Source: Azolla caroliniana (taxonomy: Eukaryota > Polypodiophyta). From it: a stretch of 64,000 nt of DNA. Shown piece after piece: positions 1 to 10,676 of the stretch. A model generated the notes under the pieces. It was given only the letters and a program-made list of their open reading frames with translations, ran no database searches and was not told where the DNA came from. The position numbers and the translations under genes are program-made. Positions within the stretch are counted from its first letter, which is position 1, and every line of letters starts with the position of its first letter. Where the stretch lies: contig JBHGNT010000012.1 of NCBI GenBank assembly GCA_043228905.1, positions 9,734,001 through 9,798,000 of the forward strand, written 5' to 3'.

Positions 1-590
1 GTTACCCTTCCGGTGGCGGTCAAGGAATGCTTTCCTTCGTCGCTGCTCGAGTTCCATCTGCATTAGGCTCACTATTTGGTGTTCCTCCAGCTCGCATAGT
101 TCTGCTAACCGGATTTTTTCCGACTTCTTCTTGCTTAGCCACTCCCGGACCTGTATCTGTAAGCTTGGAATCTGGAATTCAATTGGCATTACCGCTTCGA
201 GACCAAATGCTAACCAAAATGGTGTTGTCCGGATACTTGTTTTGTATGCCGTTCGGTAAGCCCATAACGCGTTGTCGTGCCTTTCAGCGCCAGATCATTG
301 CGTGAGTCATGTGCTTGATCCGGTTCTTACCGGGTTTCCTTACCTGTCCTCCTTGCCGGTTCCTCCTTCATCCGGTTCTCCTTACCGGGTCCTCCTTACA
401 GCTTCCTCCTTCATCCGGTTCTCCTTACCGGGTCCGCCTTACCGGTTACTCCTTCATCCGGTTCTCCTTACCCATCCAGAGCAACCAAAAAGCAATTTTC
501 ACGTAGTGTGCGAATTACACTACGACAACGCTGTGCAGCTTTGTATCCCAATTGGTTCGGTTCTCATTGACAACCTTTCAGAGAATGTTC
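1..590 (-). pseudogene. Element B integrase C-terminal region, fragment
   Basis: Read on the minus strand, this is the part of gypsy integrase after the catalytic core: a host-range loop, then a linker rich in Gln, Leu and Arg. It closely matches 44990-45285 of the second B-family copy. It is separated from the rest of the integrase (from 15826) by the insertion of element A, and is further broken by a repeat-rich insertion at about 275-530. The 3' end is outside the window. Confidence 0.8.
275..530. repeat. Minisatellite insertion ending in a hairpin
   Basis: This segment is absent from the homologous site at about 45225. It holds 4-5 imperfect copies of a roughly 40-bp unit built on CATCCGGTTCTCCTTACCGGG. 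It ends with an 8-bp inverted repeat, CGTAGTGT (502-509) and ACACTACG (517-524). The unit resembles the LTR minisatellite of copia element 1 (3160-3470). An imperfect host duplication (AACGCGTTGT and CAACGCTGT) may be its target site. The class of element is unknown. Confidence 0.6.
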
Positions 591-592
591 TG

Positions 593-1090
593 TGTTGTAC
601 ATAGGCCAAAAATATAAATACAAAATATGTAAACTCGCCGGTAGGTAGAAAAGTAGGTGAGGAAATAGGTAGAACTAAAATAGTCGCATTTTTAGCCCTC
701 ACAATCAGCCGACAACTCGGCTCTGTGTAACGAAGAAAACTATATAAACCGAGACCTGCATACCTCGAGAGAGATATACCTAGATTATTAGCAAGATTAA
801 TATAGTAGCGCTTGGCTCTGCACGAGACTGGTTCCGGCCAAGAGCCGTGTACTGTATTCACTGTGAGCTTTCTCATTTAATATATATCTTGCTCTTACTG
901 TTCCTTCATCTGTGTGTTCTTCCCGTACTCGTAATCGTAGCTACGTCTACGTCTATTGGGTTATAGCTCATGTACACTCCCCATTCTTTTGATGTCTTCT
1001 CGGTGTAGAAGAAGCCTTGATGTAACACGACCCCTTGATACCGATAGCCGGTGGGCTCATCGTAGGTGTTTTCTCCAAAAAAGGTTAACT
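593..1090 (+). repeat. Element A 5' LTR
   Basis: The left 498-bp LTR aligns end to end with 15323-15820 with scattered substitutions, so the insertion is old enough for visible divergence. A TATA-like TATATAAACC lies at about 740-749, giving a plausible promoter within the LTR. Confidence 0.9.
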
Positions 1091-1389
1091 CAATTTGCCA
1101 TGCCCAGTTATAGTTGTAAGGTCACAACAAACTACGTAGGAGGCAAACTCAGTTGCCATTACGGCGCCCAATCGCATCACGCGGTCTCGGCCACCTACCC
1201 GACGCCTTGAGCCAGTCGAAGGAACTTCCGACTCGGCGGTCACTGACCAATCTTTCCAGGAACTATTTGAGGCGCACTGGTTGCAATCCTCGCCACCCGA
1301 TACCTAGTCGCGAGTTGATTCCACACCGATCTCCCCGCCAAGCCCTCTAGAGGTCACCCAATCTGACCCTAACCCTTTCTCGGATTTAC

Positions 1390-2260
1390 CTGAAAACCCG
1401 GATCTCCATACCATGCCTTACCCTTACCCACGTTATACAGATGCACCAGAGTCAGAATCGCACACCCGTGCTTTCGTGTCCACATGGCAGGCCAACCACT
1501 CGACGTAGCGGTTATCGGCTAACGAAATTGAGTCCTCCAAAAACGTGGAATTTGCTCTATCCCTCAATGGCCCGACTGCTCGATGGTATTCTCGCCTCGA
1601 CGCGGGGGAGGTCACAACATTCCAGGACGTCCGAACTAAGTTTCTAGAATTATTTCACCGCGAAGTTCCGAAGCGGGAACTGCTCTGGCAGTTCTTTTCC
1701 ATGAGCCAGGAACCTCATGAGACGGTCGCCCAGTTCACGATCCGGTTTCAGGATCTCTACCGACAACTGGCCGACGATGTCTCAGCACATCACATTCCGG
1801 ATACTTTCCTTTCCAGCCTATGGGAGGGAGCCTCTACGGACGACTCTCGCACTTACCAATTTCTCTAAACAGACAATCGAGCAAGTCATCGCACGCGTCC
1901 TCGCCATCGATCGGACACAACATAGCACGACTTTCTCCATGGGCTCTTTGCAAAGCACCCTTCCTCAGGAGGACAATCGTTTCCGACAAGCCATCCAATG
2001 CATAGCCTGCTCGGGCTCGGGCTATCTGGCTCTCGAGTGCCCTCAACGGCCACATTGTCCAATCTGTCAGTTCCGATCTCACACGATCGAATAATGTGAC
2101 CATCGTGACCAATACCACGATGAACAATATAGAGCAAACGACGAGTATGACCGGTATGACTACGACCAGGATGACCGGTATTATCAAGCGGTATTCACGA
2201 AACGATACAAGGAACTCTCACAGAGGTTCACGGAACAATCGACGGCATAACGACTATCGT
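1390..2260 (+). pseudogene. gag: Element A gag
   Basis: The capsid-like core runs from PYPRYTDAPES (about 1420) through a retrotransposon-gag helix region. Motifs such as NGPTARWYSRLDAGEV and TFQDVRTKFLELFHREVPKR lie at 1566-1670. It is followed by Cys-rich knuckles (CIACSGSGYLALEC and CPICQFRSH) near 2000-2085 and a Tyr/Asp/Arg-rich tail. In-frame stops and a frameshift near 1865 interrupt it. The same core occurs in B (20200-20730) and D2 (35055-35466), so the three families are related. Confidence 0.75.
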
Positions 2261-2393
2261 CGTCGGGACCATCTGTGGGACGCCCTTACTAGTTCCGAGA
2301 TCTCGCTGCCATTGCATAAGCTTTTATCGCTCATGCCGCACTTTCGGGATACATTGGTTACGCTCACAACTAACACCAAATCGGTCGCACCCC

Positions 2394-2711
2394 CTATTAA
2401 CCTGACAGAGCCAGGGACGGGCCCACCCCTCATGGATTCTCAAAATCTAGCCGTGAAAATCATGATTAAGGGACGCGACCTTCAGGGATGCATAATCGAC
2501 GGTGGCTCCGGCGTGAACGTCATCAGCGAGGCCACATGTCACACACTCGGTCTGAACTAGTGGGAACCTTGCCCCTTTTGGCTTCGGATGGCCGATACGC
2601 GATCGGTTCGCCCCATAGGGTTAATCCGCCACCTCGACTTCATGTTAGGAGCCACATGTTCACTATCTCGGTAGTCGTGTTACGCCTCGAAGCCCCGAGC
2701 GCCTACCCAAT
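2394..2711 (+). pseudogene. Element A aspartic protease, N-terminal half
   Basis: The motif IIDGGSGVNVIS at about 2497-2532 is a retroviral-type aspartic protease active site in which the usual Asp-Ser/Thr-Gly is Asp-Gly-Gly. A stop follows at about 2560. The ORF is cut at 2711 by copia element 1 and resumes at 7926. Confidence 0.7.
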
Positions 2712-3520
2712 TGACGGGAACTCAACCCTCTTTATCCGCAACGCTTGGCCACAACCGAGCTTAGAATCATACACAGAAAATGGGAAATAATAAACGACAC
2801 AAAGAAGAGAAGAGTACACAGGAGGTTTACGTGGAAAACCCCAAACTAGGGGAAAAACCACGGCAGCCCACAGGGTGCAAACTGTCACTATGTAAGAATG
2901 TATAACAGTGAGTTCACGGAGGCAACGACCTCGTGCTCACTATCTTCGGCACAGGCGGCGGTTACAACTGAGGCAACGACCTCTATCTCTCTCTCTCTCT
3001 CTCTGTACATTGTTACGCGCACTAATCTCGTGCAGAACAAGAATGACAACTACAAACTAAAAGTTTGCCCTAAGTCATATTTATACTAATATGACTTTTC
3101 GGCTATTTACAAATATAGCCATGATGGACTCTCAGAAACATATTTACGAATATGTCTCTTCATCCGGTTCTCACCGGGTCTGCACCATCCGGCTCTCCGT
3201 AGCCGAGTACTCCTCATCCGGTTCTCACCGGGTCTGTACCATCCGGTTCTCCGTAGCCGGGTACTCCTCATCCGGTCTTCACCGGGTCTATACCATCCGG
3301 CTCTCCGTAGCCGGGTACTCCTCATCCGGTCTTCACCGGGTCTGTATCATCCGGCTCTCCGTAGTCGGGTACTCCTCATCCGGTCTGTATCATCCGGCTC
3401 TCCGTAGTCGGGTACTCCTCATCCGGTCTGTATCATCCGGCTCTCCGTAGCCGGGTACTCATCATCTGGTTTAGGGACTGTTCTTCTCCCTTCCCATCCG
3501 GAGGGACCTGTCTCCCAACA
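2712..3520 (-). repeat. Copia element 1 3' LTR (809 bp)
   Basis: The outer parts match the right LTR (7608-7925) closely. This copy additionally carries about 490 bp after a CT microsatellite (about 2983-3003), including a TATA-like TATAAATA (sense, near 3077-3084) and the minisatellite at 3160-3470. Either the right LTR lost this part or this one gained it; the TATA box suggests the longer form is ancestral. Confidence 0.9.
3160..3470. repeat. Minisatellite in the copia LTR
   Basis: About six imperfect tandem units of 35-60 bp alternate the cores CATCCGGTTCTCACCGGGTC and CATCCGGCTCTCCGTAGCCG followed by GGTACTCCT. Each core contains a short palindrome (CCGG...CCGG). It lies inside the U3/R part of the LTR and is missing from the other LTR of the same element. 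Confidence 0.85.
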
Positions 3521-3539
3521 AACTCCCCCTTCAATCTGG

Positions 3540-6500
3540 CATGGGGTTTCTTACCAGTCCGATCCTCTTCCGGCATGCATCCAGCTTGTCGGGTATCAAC
3601 ACTTTGGTCAGCATATCTGACCCGTTCTCGGCCATGTTGATCTTCGTCAGCGCGAACTCCTGGTCATCTACTCTTTCCCGAATCCAGTGATACCTTCACT
3701 GGATATGCTTCATCCGGGAATGGTAGGCCACATTCTTAGCAAGGTGGATGGCACTTTGACTGTCGCAATAGAGCTGGTATTCATCTTGTTAGATACCGAG
3801 CTCTCCGATGAAGTCCTTCATCCATAATATTTCCTTGCTAGCTTCCACAGCCGCCATGTACTCTGCCTCCGTGGTTGAAAACGCAACCGTCTTCTGCAGC
3901 CTCGACTGCCACGAAATAGCTCCCCCTGCATATGTCATTACATACCCAGATGTGGACCGGCTGGTATCCACATCAGCCGACATGTCCGAATCGGTGAAAC
4001 CGTCAAGTTGAGGTTTTCCGGAGCCGAATCGGAGACACATATTTGAAGTGCCCTTCAAATACCGGAGTATCCATTTGATCGCGTTCCAGTGCTCCTTGCC
4101 GGGATTGCTCATGAACCGGCTCACCACTTTGACTGCGTATCCTATATCCGGTCGGGTACAAACCATTGCGTACATCAAGCTCCCGACGGCAAAGGCATAT
4201 GGAATCTTCATCATATCCGCCTTCTCTGCTTTCGTCTTCGGGCTTTGCTTACCGGATAACTTGCAGTTTGCCGGAAGTGTCGATCCGACCGGTTTCGCAT
4301 CTGACATGTTGAACCGGTGAAGCACCTTTGTCACATACTTCTCCTGTGACAGCCATAATTGCTTCGCTGACTGGTCCCGAGTGATGTGCATCCCCAACAT
4401 CTATCTTGCCGGACCCAAGTCTTTCATTGAGAAGGTCCGGTTGAGAGCCTTCTTCAGCATCCGTATTTTGACTTGGTCCCGTTCGACGATCAACATGTCG
4501 TCCACGTACAGAAGGAGTATCAGGAAGTCGCCTCCTTCGAACTTCTTCACAAACACGCAATGATCGGCCTTTGTCTTGTGGTACCCTTGATCGGTCATGA
4601 AGGAATCGAATTTCCGGTACCATTGCCGGGGGGCCTGCTTTAACCCGTAGAGGCTCTTCTTCAATCGGCAAACCAAGTGCTCCTTCCCTTTCTCCACGAA
4701 TCCTTCCGGTTGCTGCATGTAGATCTCCTCTTCGAGGTCACCGTGAAGGAATGTTGTCTTCACGTCTAGCTGCTCTACCTCGAGGTCCATGCTTGCCGCT
4801 ATACTCAGCATCGTCCGGATGGAGGTCCTCTTTACTATCGGGGCAAATATCTCGTCGAAGTCCACGCCCTTCTTCTGCTGGAACCCCTTCACCACCATCC
4901 TAGCTTTGTATCTCGGGGGGTTGCCGGCAGCTCCCGGTTTCAACTTGTACACCCACTAGTTTCGGAGTGCCCGCTTTCCTTTCGGCAACTCCACCAATTC
5001 GTACGTATGGTTCTCATGCTAGGAATCCATCTCGTCCTGCATGACACTTAACCATTTTCGGTTGTGGGTGTCATCCTTCGCTTCTTCGAAGCTTTCCGGC
5101 TCCCCCTCATCGGTTAGTAGAACATGTTCTGCATCCGGAAATCTCTGGGGGGCCCTTCTCTCTCTAAGAGGATATCTCCGTCTTCAGGCTTCGGTAACCG
5201 GCTCCTCCATTTGCTCTTCATCCGAATCTAATTCGGGGTCTTGGCCGGTTCCGGTTTCGGCTTCCTCTACTTCTTCTTCTGCCGGTTCGATATCCTCATC
5301 GCAACCGGCCGGCTCCTCGAGTGCTAATCGGTCTCTTGCCGGTTGGGTCTGTTCATTGTAGAGTTTATCCTTACCGGTCGACTTGGAGTTCATTATCTTC
5401 TTCCCCGACTCCTAGTCGGCGAGCGTCTTGTTTTCCATGAAGATAATATCTCGACTCAGGAATACCTTCTTGTCGACCGGGTCCCACACTCGGTAGCCGA
5501 ACTCATCATCGCCGTAACCAAGGAATATGCATGGCCGGGTCTTTGGATCTAACTTTCCTCTCCGGTCCTTAGCTACATGCACGTACGCGAGACACCCGAA
5601 CACCTTCAGATGCCAGTAGGACACTTCCTTACCGTTCCAAACTCTCTGTGGTGTGTCTCCGTCCAAGGGTATTGAGGGTGATCTGTTTATCATGTATGTC
5701 GCCGTCGACAATGCCTCAGCCCAAAACTTCTTGGGTAGTTTTGCATGCGCTAGCATACTCCGGACCCTCTTCATTATGGTCCGGTTCATCCTCTCGGCCA
5801 ACCTGTTTAGTTCCGGTGTCTTTGGCACGGTAAATTCGAGCTGGATTCCCTTCGAGTGGCAGTACTCCTTGAACTACCCCTGGTATTCTCCTCCGTTATC
5901 TGCTCGAACCGCCTTCAGCTTCCGGTTGGTTTCTCTTTCCACTCTCGCGTGGAGCTCCTTGAAGACGGATAACACCTGATCCTTCGTCTTCAACGGTGTG
6001 GCCCACAGCTTCCGGCTGTGGTCATCTATGAATGTCACGAAGTACTACGCTCCGGCATGTGACTTCGTGTCGACTTGACACACATCCGTATACACCAACT
6101 CCATTGGTGCATTACGTCTCATCGGTGGCCTTGGTCGGAAGGAGGTCCGGTTCTGCTTACCGGCCAGACAATCAGTGCATTTCTGTAAGTGCACGTTCTT
6201 CACTGGAATGAGGTTGTCGTCTGCAAGCCTCTTCATCCCCTTCTCGCTCATATGACACAGCCTCTTGTGCCACAGCTCACCGGCAATGTCGGATGCCACG
6301 TTCACTTCTTCCGGGCATAACCGGGCATTCATCAGGTACAGTGTGTTTACCTTCCGGGACCGAGCCACAATCAGGCTCCCTTTGCTAAACTTCATGACAC
6401 CATTCCGGATGCTACCCGTGTAGCCCTCATCATTTAGCCGACCGGCTGATATCAGGTTCAGTCGAACCTCCGGAACGTGTTGGACATCCCTCAGCAGCAA

Positions 6501-7578
6501 CTTGCATCCTGTTGGTGTCGATAGCCACACGTCTCCTATGCCGACAATTCGGCATGTACCTTCATTCCCCATCTGGACACAGCCGTGATCACCGGCTGAG
6601 TAGGATGAGAAGCATTTCCGGTCCGGGGTAAGGTGGAACGACGCTCCGGAGTCTACCACCCAGGTCATCTCGTCGCCGGCAAGGTTTATCTCACTCTCCT
6701 CAGTGATGAGCATCAACTCCTCTTCACTTGCCGCGATTGCCGTCGTTCCCTTCCGGTATGGTCCCCTACGGTCTTTACCGTTCCGGTCCGGTGTCCGCTT
6801 CGAATCGGTGTTGTAGGTTTCCTTGTCTTTACGGAAGTGCCAACAGTTCTTCTGGAAGTGTCCCGGCTTGCCACAATAGAAGCAAGTAGGCCTCCCCCTC
6901 GACTTTGACCGTGTCCTCGACTTCTCCCGGTTCTGGGGACTACGGTTTCTGTGTCTTCCGCGTTTCGATTCGTTAAGGAGCGCTTTGGAGTCGGAGCTCG
7001 TATCCTTATCTTTCCGACGCGCCTCCTCATCCAGCAAGCTCGACTTCACTCTTGCTAGGGATAACCGTTTTCCTTCCGGCCCGGTGTTGCCCAAAGTGAC
7101 GACCAACGTCTCCCAGCTATCCGGGAGGGAACCGAGCAGGAGTAGTGCTAGTGCCTCGTCGGCGAGAGGTACTTCCAATGATGTTGCCTGGTGTATCAAC
7201 CCCTGGAAGGCATTCATGTGCTCCACCATGCTGGAGCCATCTTGGTACCGGAGTCTTACTAGCTTCCGGAATTACCGAAACCTGATTAACAGCATTTTTG
7301 TTTTGAAACATTATGCCGATCTTCTCCCAGAGCTCATGAACCTTGCTCTCTTCATTGAAGTTGTTGTACAGGCTCATGTCGATGAAGCACCGTATGTACG
7401 CCGTTGTCTTCATGTGCATCACCACCCATATCGCGGCGTCGATTTTGTCCGATCTCTTGTCCCCGAACTGAACCGGCAGCCAAAGGTCTTTAACCACGAG
7501 CATGTCCCTCATCTTCGACTTCCACACTGAATAGTTGGAGCCGGTGAGCTTGAACATGCCGCCAAACGATTCGTCCAT
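3540..7578 (-). pseudogene. gag-pol: Copia element 1 gag-pol polyprotein
   Basis: It starts at 7578 (MDESFGGMFKLTG), 16 bases inside the primer site. Gag includes the zinc knuckle CFYCGKPGHFQKNC (near 6880-6840). Protease follows with WVVDSGASFHLTP, then the integrase HHCC region (GELWHKRLCHM) and core (about 6045-5410), an acidic linker (5400-5180), RT with LLLYVDDMLIV (about 4550-4490) and RNase H with STTEAEYMA (about 3870). One frameshift lies at about 7120-7230. In-frame stops occur at about 6042, 5877, 5412, 4953, 4401 and 3789. All pieces from 7229 leftward share one frame, so this was once a single ORF. Confidence 0.9.
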
Positions 7579-7593
7579 TTTCTGTGTCGTTTC

Positions 7594-7605
7594 GCTCTGA
7601 TACCA
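7594..7605 (-). promoter_or_regulatory. Copia element 1 primer binding site
   Basis: The minus-strand sequence TGGTATCAGAGC is the standard plant site complementary to the 3' end of initiator tRNA-Met. It lies two bases inside the 5' LTR, whose inner end is 7608. Confidence 0.95.
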
Positions 7606-7607
7606 CT

Positions 7608-7925
7608 TGACGGGAACTCAACCCTCTTTATCCGCAACGCTCAGCCACAATCAAGCTTAGAATCATACACAAAAAACGGGAAATAATAAACAACACAAAG
7701 AAGAGAAGAGTACACAGGAGGTTTACGTGGAAAACCCCAAACTAGGGGAAAAACCACGGCAGCCCACAGGCTGCAAACTGTCACTATGTAAGAATGTACA
7801 ATAGTGAGTTCACGGAGGCAACGACCTTGTGCTCACTATCTTCGCCACAGGCGGCGGTTACAACTGAGGCAACGACCTCTATCTCTCTCTCTGGTTTCCC
7901 ATCCGGAAGGACCTGTCTCCCAACA
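7608..7925 (-). repeat. Copia element 1 5' LTR (318 bp, internally deleted)
   Basis: It matches both ends of the 809-bp LTR but jumps from the CT microsatellite directly to the terminal TTTCCCATCCGGAAGGACCTG segment. It therefore lacks the TATA-like box and the minisatellite. As the 5' LTR it would have been a poor promoter after the deletion. Confidence 0.9.
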
Positions 7926-8206
7926 CCAATGCTTCTTGGACGACCCGGGTTGCGCACAACAAATATTAAGCAACATTGGCAGCGAAATATGATCTCTTTC
8001 CGCCGGGGGAAGACCAAAGTACGGTTAATAACAAAAGAACGCCTGACCACGCCCTTATACGCGGAAGGGGTACACATGCTCGACGGATTAGCCGACGACG
8101 AGGTGGATGACTTCCTGGAAGATCATCCCACTATCATACCCCTGTTCGAAATAGATGCCATCTCGGCCTTTGGCACACCACCGGACGAGGATGTCACGGA
8201 AGGTTG
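7926..8206 (+). pseudogene. Element A protease, C-terminal half
   Basis: This continues the protease after the copia insertion: MLLGRPGLRTTNIKQHW and FRRGKTKVR match the LLGRPWLKTAHIKQNW region of element B near 18460. It ends in an acidic stretch (DDEVDDFLEDHPTIIPLFE) near 8090-8145 leading toward RT, also conserved in B. Confidence 0.75.
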
Positions 8207-8264
8207 ACTTCCCCAGGATGAGCCCGATTCCACAACTATCGCGTAATTTCGACATGCTCGGGAC

Positions 8265-9122
8265 CAAGGTTGTTAGGTACGTTAGGTACGGTACGGATAC
8301 CATACGTATTTAACGTATTAATACCCGTATATTACCTCCCAATTTAAAAATACGTTAAATACGTTTTCTTAATATGTTAAATACTTATGAAATACGTATT
8401 TTACGTATAGTACGTTAAATACTTCTAGAATTTGAAAATTATTTACCTTTCTAAACAATATCTATAATATTGTAAAAAACATCTATGTTTACACAATTTT
8501 GTGATGTACAATATAGTTCTACATCCTAAAATGCATATAAGACATTTGAACATTTCACATCCTAAAATATTTGTAGTAATATGGATGTCGACATTCCCTT
8601 ATTCTATAAATCAGTGTAAGTGTGTATCACGATGTTCTACTTCAAATTGTAATTATTTACAATTATGCATTCATAGATTGAGGAATCATCTACGATCATC
8701 ATGCTCATGATAGGTTTCTCTTTTCTTCGTTTTCTTCTTCTTCTTCTTCTTCTTCTTCTTCTTCTTCTTCTATCTTCTGCGATTATGACACTCAAGACAA
8801 GTTTTTTTCTTCTCTTCTCTCTTCTTCTTCTTCTTCTTCTTCTTCTTCTTCATTGTCGTCGTGTCTTCTATTCTTCTATTCTTCCTTCCTTTGGCTTCTT
8901 TTTCACTAAAATCTTTTTCTTCTTTTGCTTTTTGTTAGTGTTTTACTTACATTTTCTTTATAAATACGTATTATACCTGTTTTTTTATAAATATGTTAAA
9001 TACCATATTGGAGAAACGTACATGATATTTGACTAAACAACATTGAGGTATAGTACGTACTATTCAAATGATGAGGTACTATACGTATTTAAACGTTAAA
9101 TACAGGTACGTAAACAACCATG
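8265..9122. mobile_element. hAT-type non-autonomous DNA element
   Basis: This 858-bp AT-rich insertion is flanked by a perfect 8-bp duplication CTCGGGAC (8257-8264 and 9123-9130). It has 10-bp terminal inverted repeats, CAAGGTTGTT on the left and CATGGTTGTT read from the right. An 8-bp duplication is the hAT signature. No transposase is present; the ORF over the CTT repeats is low complexity. The interior has subterminal TACGTA-rich repeats at both ends and two CTT microsatellites. It sits in element A between protease and RT. Confidence 0.85.
8722..8852. repeat. CTT microsatellites
   Basis: Two runs of CTT repeats (about 8728-8772 and 8820-8852) lie inside the hAT-type element. The 111-residue Leu-rich ORF across them is a by-product of the repeat. 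Confidence 0.9.
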
Positions 9123-9365
9123 CTCGGGACGCGTTTGAATGAGAACTCGCCATCTCCCAGCGAGTCAAAGTAGGAACGCTCGAGTCACTTAACCTCGGCT
9201 CCGACGAGAACCCGCGTACACTATATTACCAACCGACGAATGGTTAGCCCTCATATGCCTGTTCATGAATTATCAGGATGTATTCGCATGGTCTTATTGT
9301 GAATGTCCAAGGGATGTAAGTGGGAAAGTATGACGCTCGGCTGGTCCAACAACGACGATACCATA

Positions 9366-10620
9366 TGAACCCCAACTACGCGGCTAAGGTCAAAGAGGAG
9401 ATCGACAAGCTCCTCTGAGTAGGTTTTATACGCCCAGTAAAAAAATCCACATGGTTAAGCCCAATCGTCGTCGTCCCCAAGAAAAATGGGAAAATCCGTG
9501 TTTGCGTGAATACTGCAAACTCAATGCCGCGACAGTCACGGATGGGTTTCCTCTCCCATTCACGGATAGTGTCCTCGACACGGTGGCTGGTCATGAATGC
9601 TACAGTTTTCTAAATGGGTTCAACGGCTATAACCAAATTAGAATGCACCCGGACGATCAGGAGAAAACGGCGTTTGTCATGGAAGCAATCAGAATGCACC
9701 CGGACGATCAGGAGAAAACGGCGTGTGTCTTCGTGGCCGAGGTAATGATGTTCGGACTAAAAACGGCACCGGCCACATTCCAGCGCATCATCATGGAGAT
9801 TTTCAACGAGTATATCCCGGCGTTCATGCAAGTTTTCCTCGATGAATTTGCCGTGTATGGCCAGCGGCTGGAGCATATGACCCAGTTACGCCTCTGTCTC
9901 TATCGATGTCGACAAGTTCGGTTGAGCTTAAATCCGGCAAAATGTGCGTTCTTGGTGACAAGCGGAAACCTGCTCGACCACATAGTCAGTCAGAAAGGTA
10001 TCGCCATGGACCCGGATAAAGTGCAAGCCATTCTGAACGCTCCGACGCCCTCTACGACGAAGGCCCTCAGCCGATTCTTGGGACAAATCAAATGGCATAA
10101 CCGGATGTTACGACACCTAGCCGATTTCGTGACTCCATTGCACACAGTTCTGCATAGACTCCCATTTTAGTGGTCTTCAATAAAAGACGAGGCTTACTAA
10201 TCCTTGAAATTAATGCTCTCCCATGCCCCTGTTGTACAACAACCAGTCTGGTCGGAACCTTTTCACGTCTTCGTAGACGCATTAGATATAGCCATCGGAA
10301 GCGCACACCACCAAATTGGTATCAGCCAGTGTATTACGCTAGCCGACGACTCTCGGCCGTAGAAAAAAACTACTCAACAACTGAACGCGAGGCCCTCAGT
10401 ATGGTCTACAACATCAACAAATTCCGGCATTACCTCTAGGGCCAGAAATTCACATTCCACGTCGACCACTCGGCTCTCCTCTACTTGGTAAAAAAACAAG
10501 CCCTCACAGGTCACCTGGCCCGATGGATGCTCCTGCTACAAGAGTTTGATTTTTAGATCCTGCACCGGCCTGGAGTCCAACACACCGTAGCTGACTACCT
10601 GAGCCGCCTCGAGTCAAGAG
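9366..10620 (+). pseudogene. Element A reverse transcriptase and RNase H
   Basis: RT begins with MNPNYAAKVKEEIDKLL (9366) and continues through the template-grip and palm motifs (WLSPIVVVPKKNGK, FGLKTAPATFQRI). The catalytic box reads FLDEFAVY (about 9835), so the second catalytic Asp is Glu. A 54-bp tandem duplication (9639-9692 repeated at 9693 on) copies IRMHPDDQEKTA. RNase H follows, with VDALDIAIGS (about 10270), TEREALSMVY and YLVKKQALTGHLARWML. Stops occur at 9417, 10168, 10438 and 10555. Confidence 0.85.
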
Positions 10621-10676
10621 AACCAACCGAGTCCACGTACGATGATCTACCCGACACCGCCCTTTTTAGTCTCGCA

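Larger units (their letters stand above)
2712..7925 (-). mobile_element. Copia element 1, nested in element A
   Basis: This Ty1/copia element has LTRs beginning TGACGGGAAC and ending CTCCCAACA, with a perfect 5-bp target duplication CCAAT (2707-2711 and 7926-7930). The primer site complementary to tRNA-iMet (TGGTATCAGAGC, sense strand) lies at 7594-7605, two bases from the right-hand 5' LTR. A purine tract, GAAGGGGGAGTT (sense), abuts the left LTR. The order gag, protease, integrase, RT, RNase H defines copia. The single long frame is broken by several in-frame stops and one frameshift. Confidence 0.95.

Noticed and set aside
8701-9036. 111-residue Leu-rich plus-strand ORF
   Set aside because: It is a translation of CTT microsatellites within the hAT-type element.
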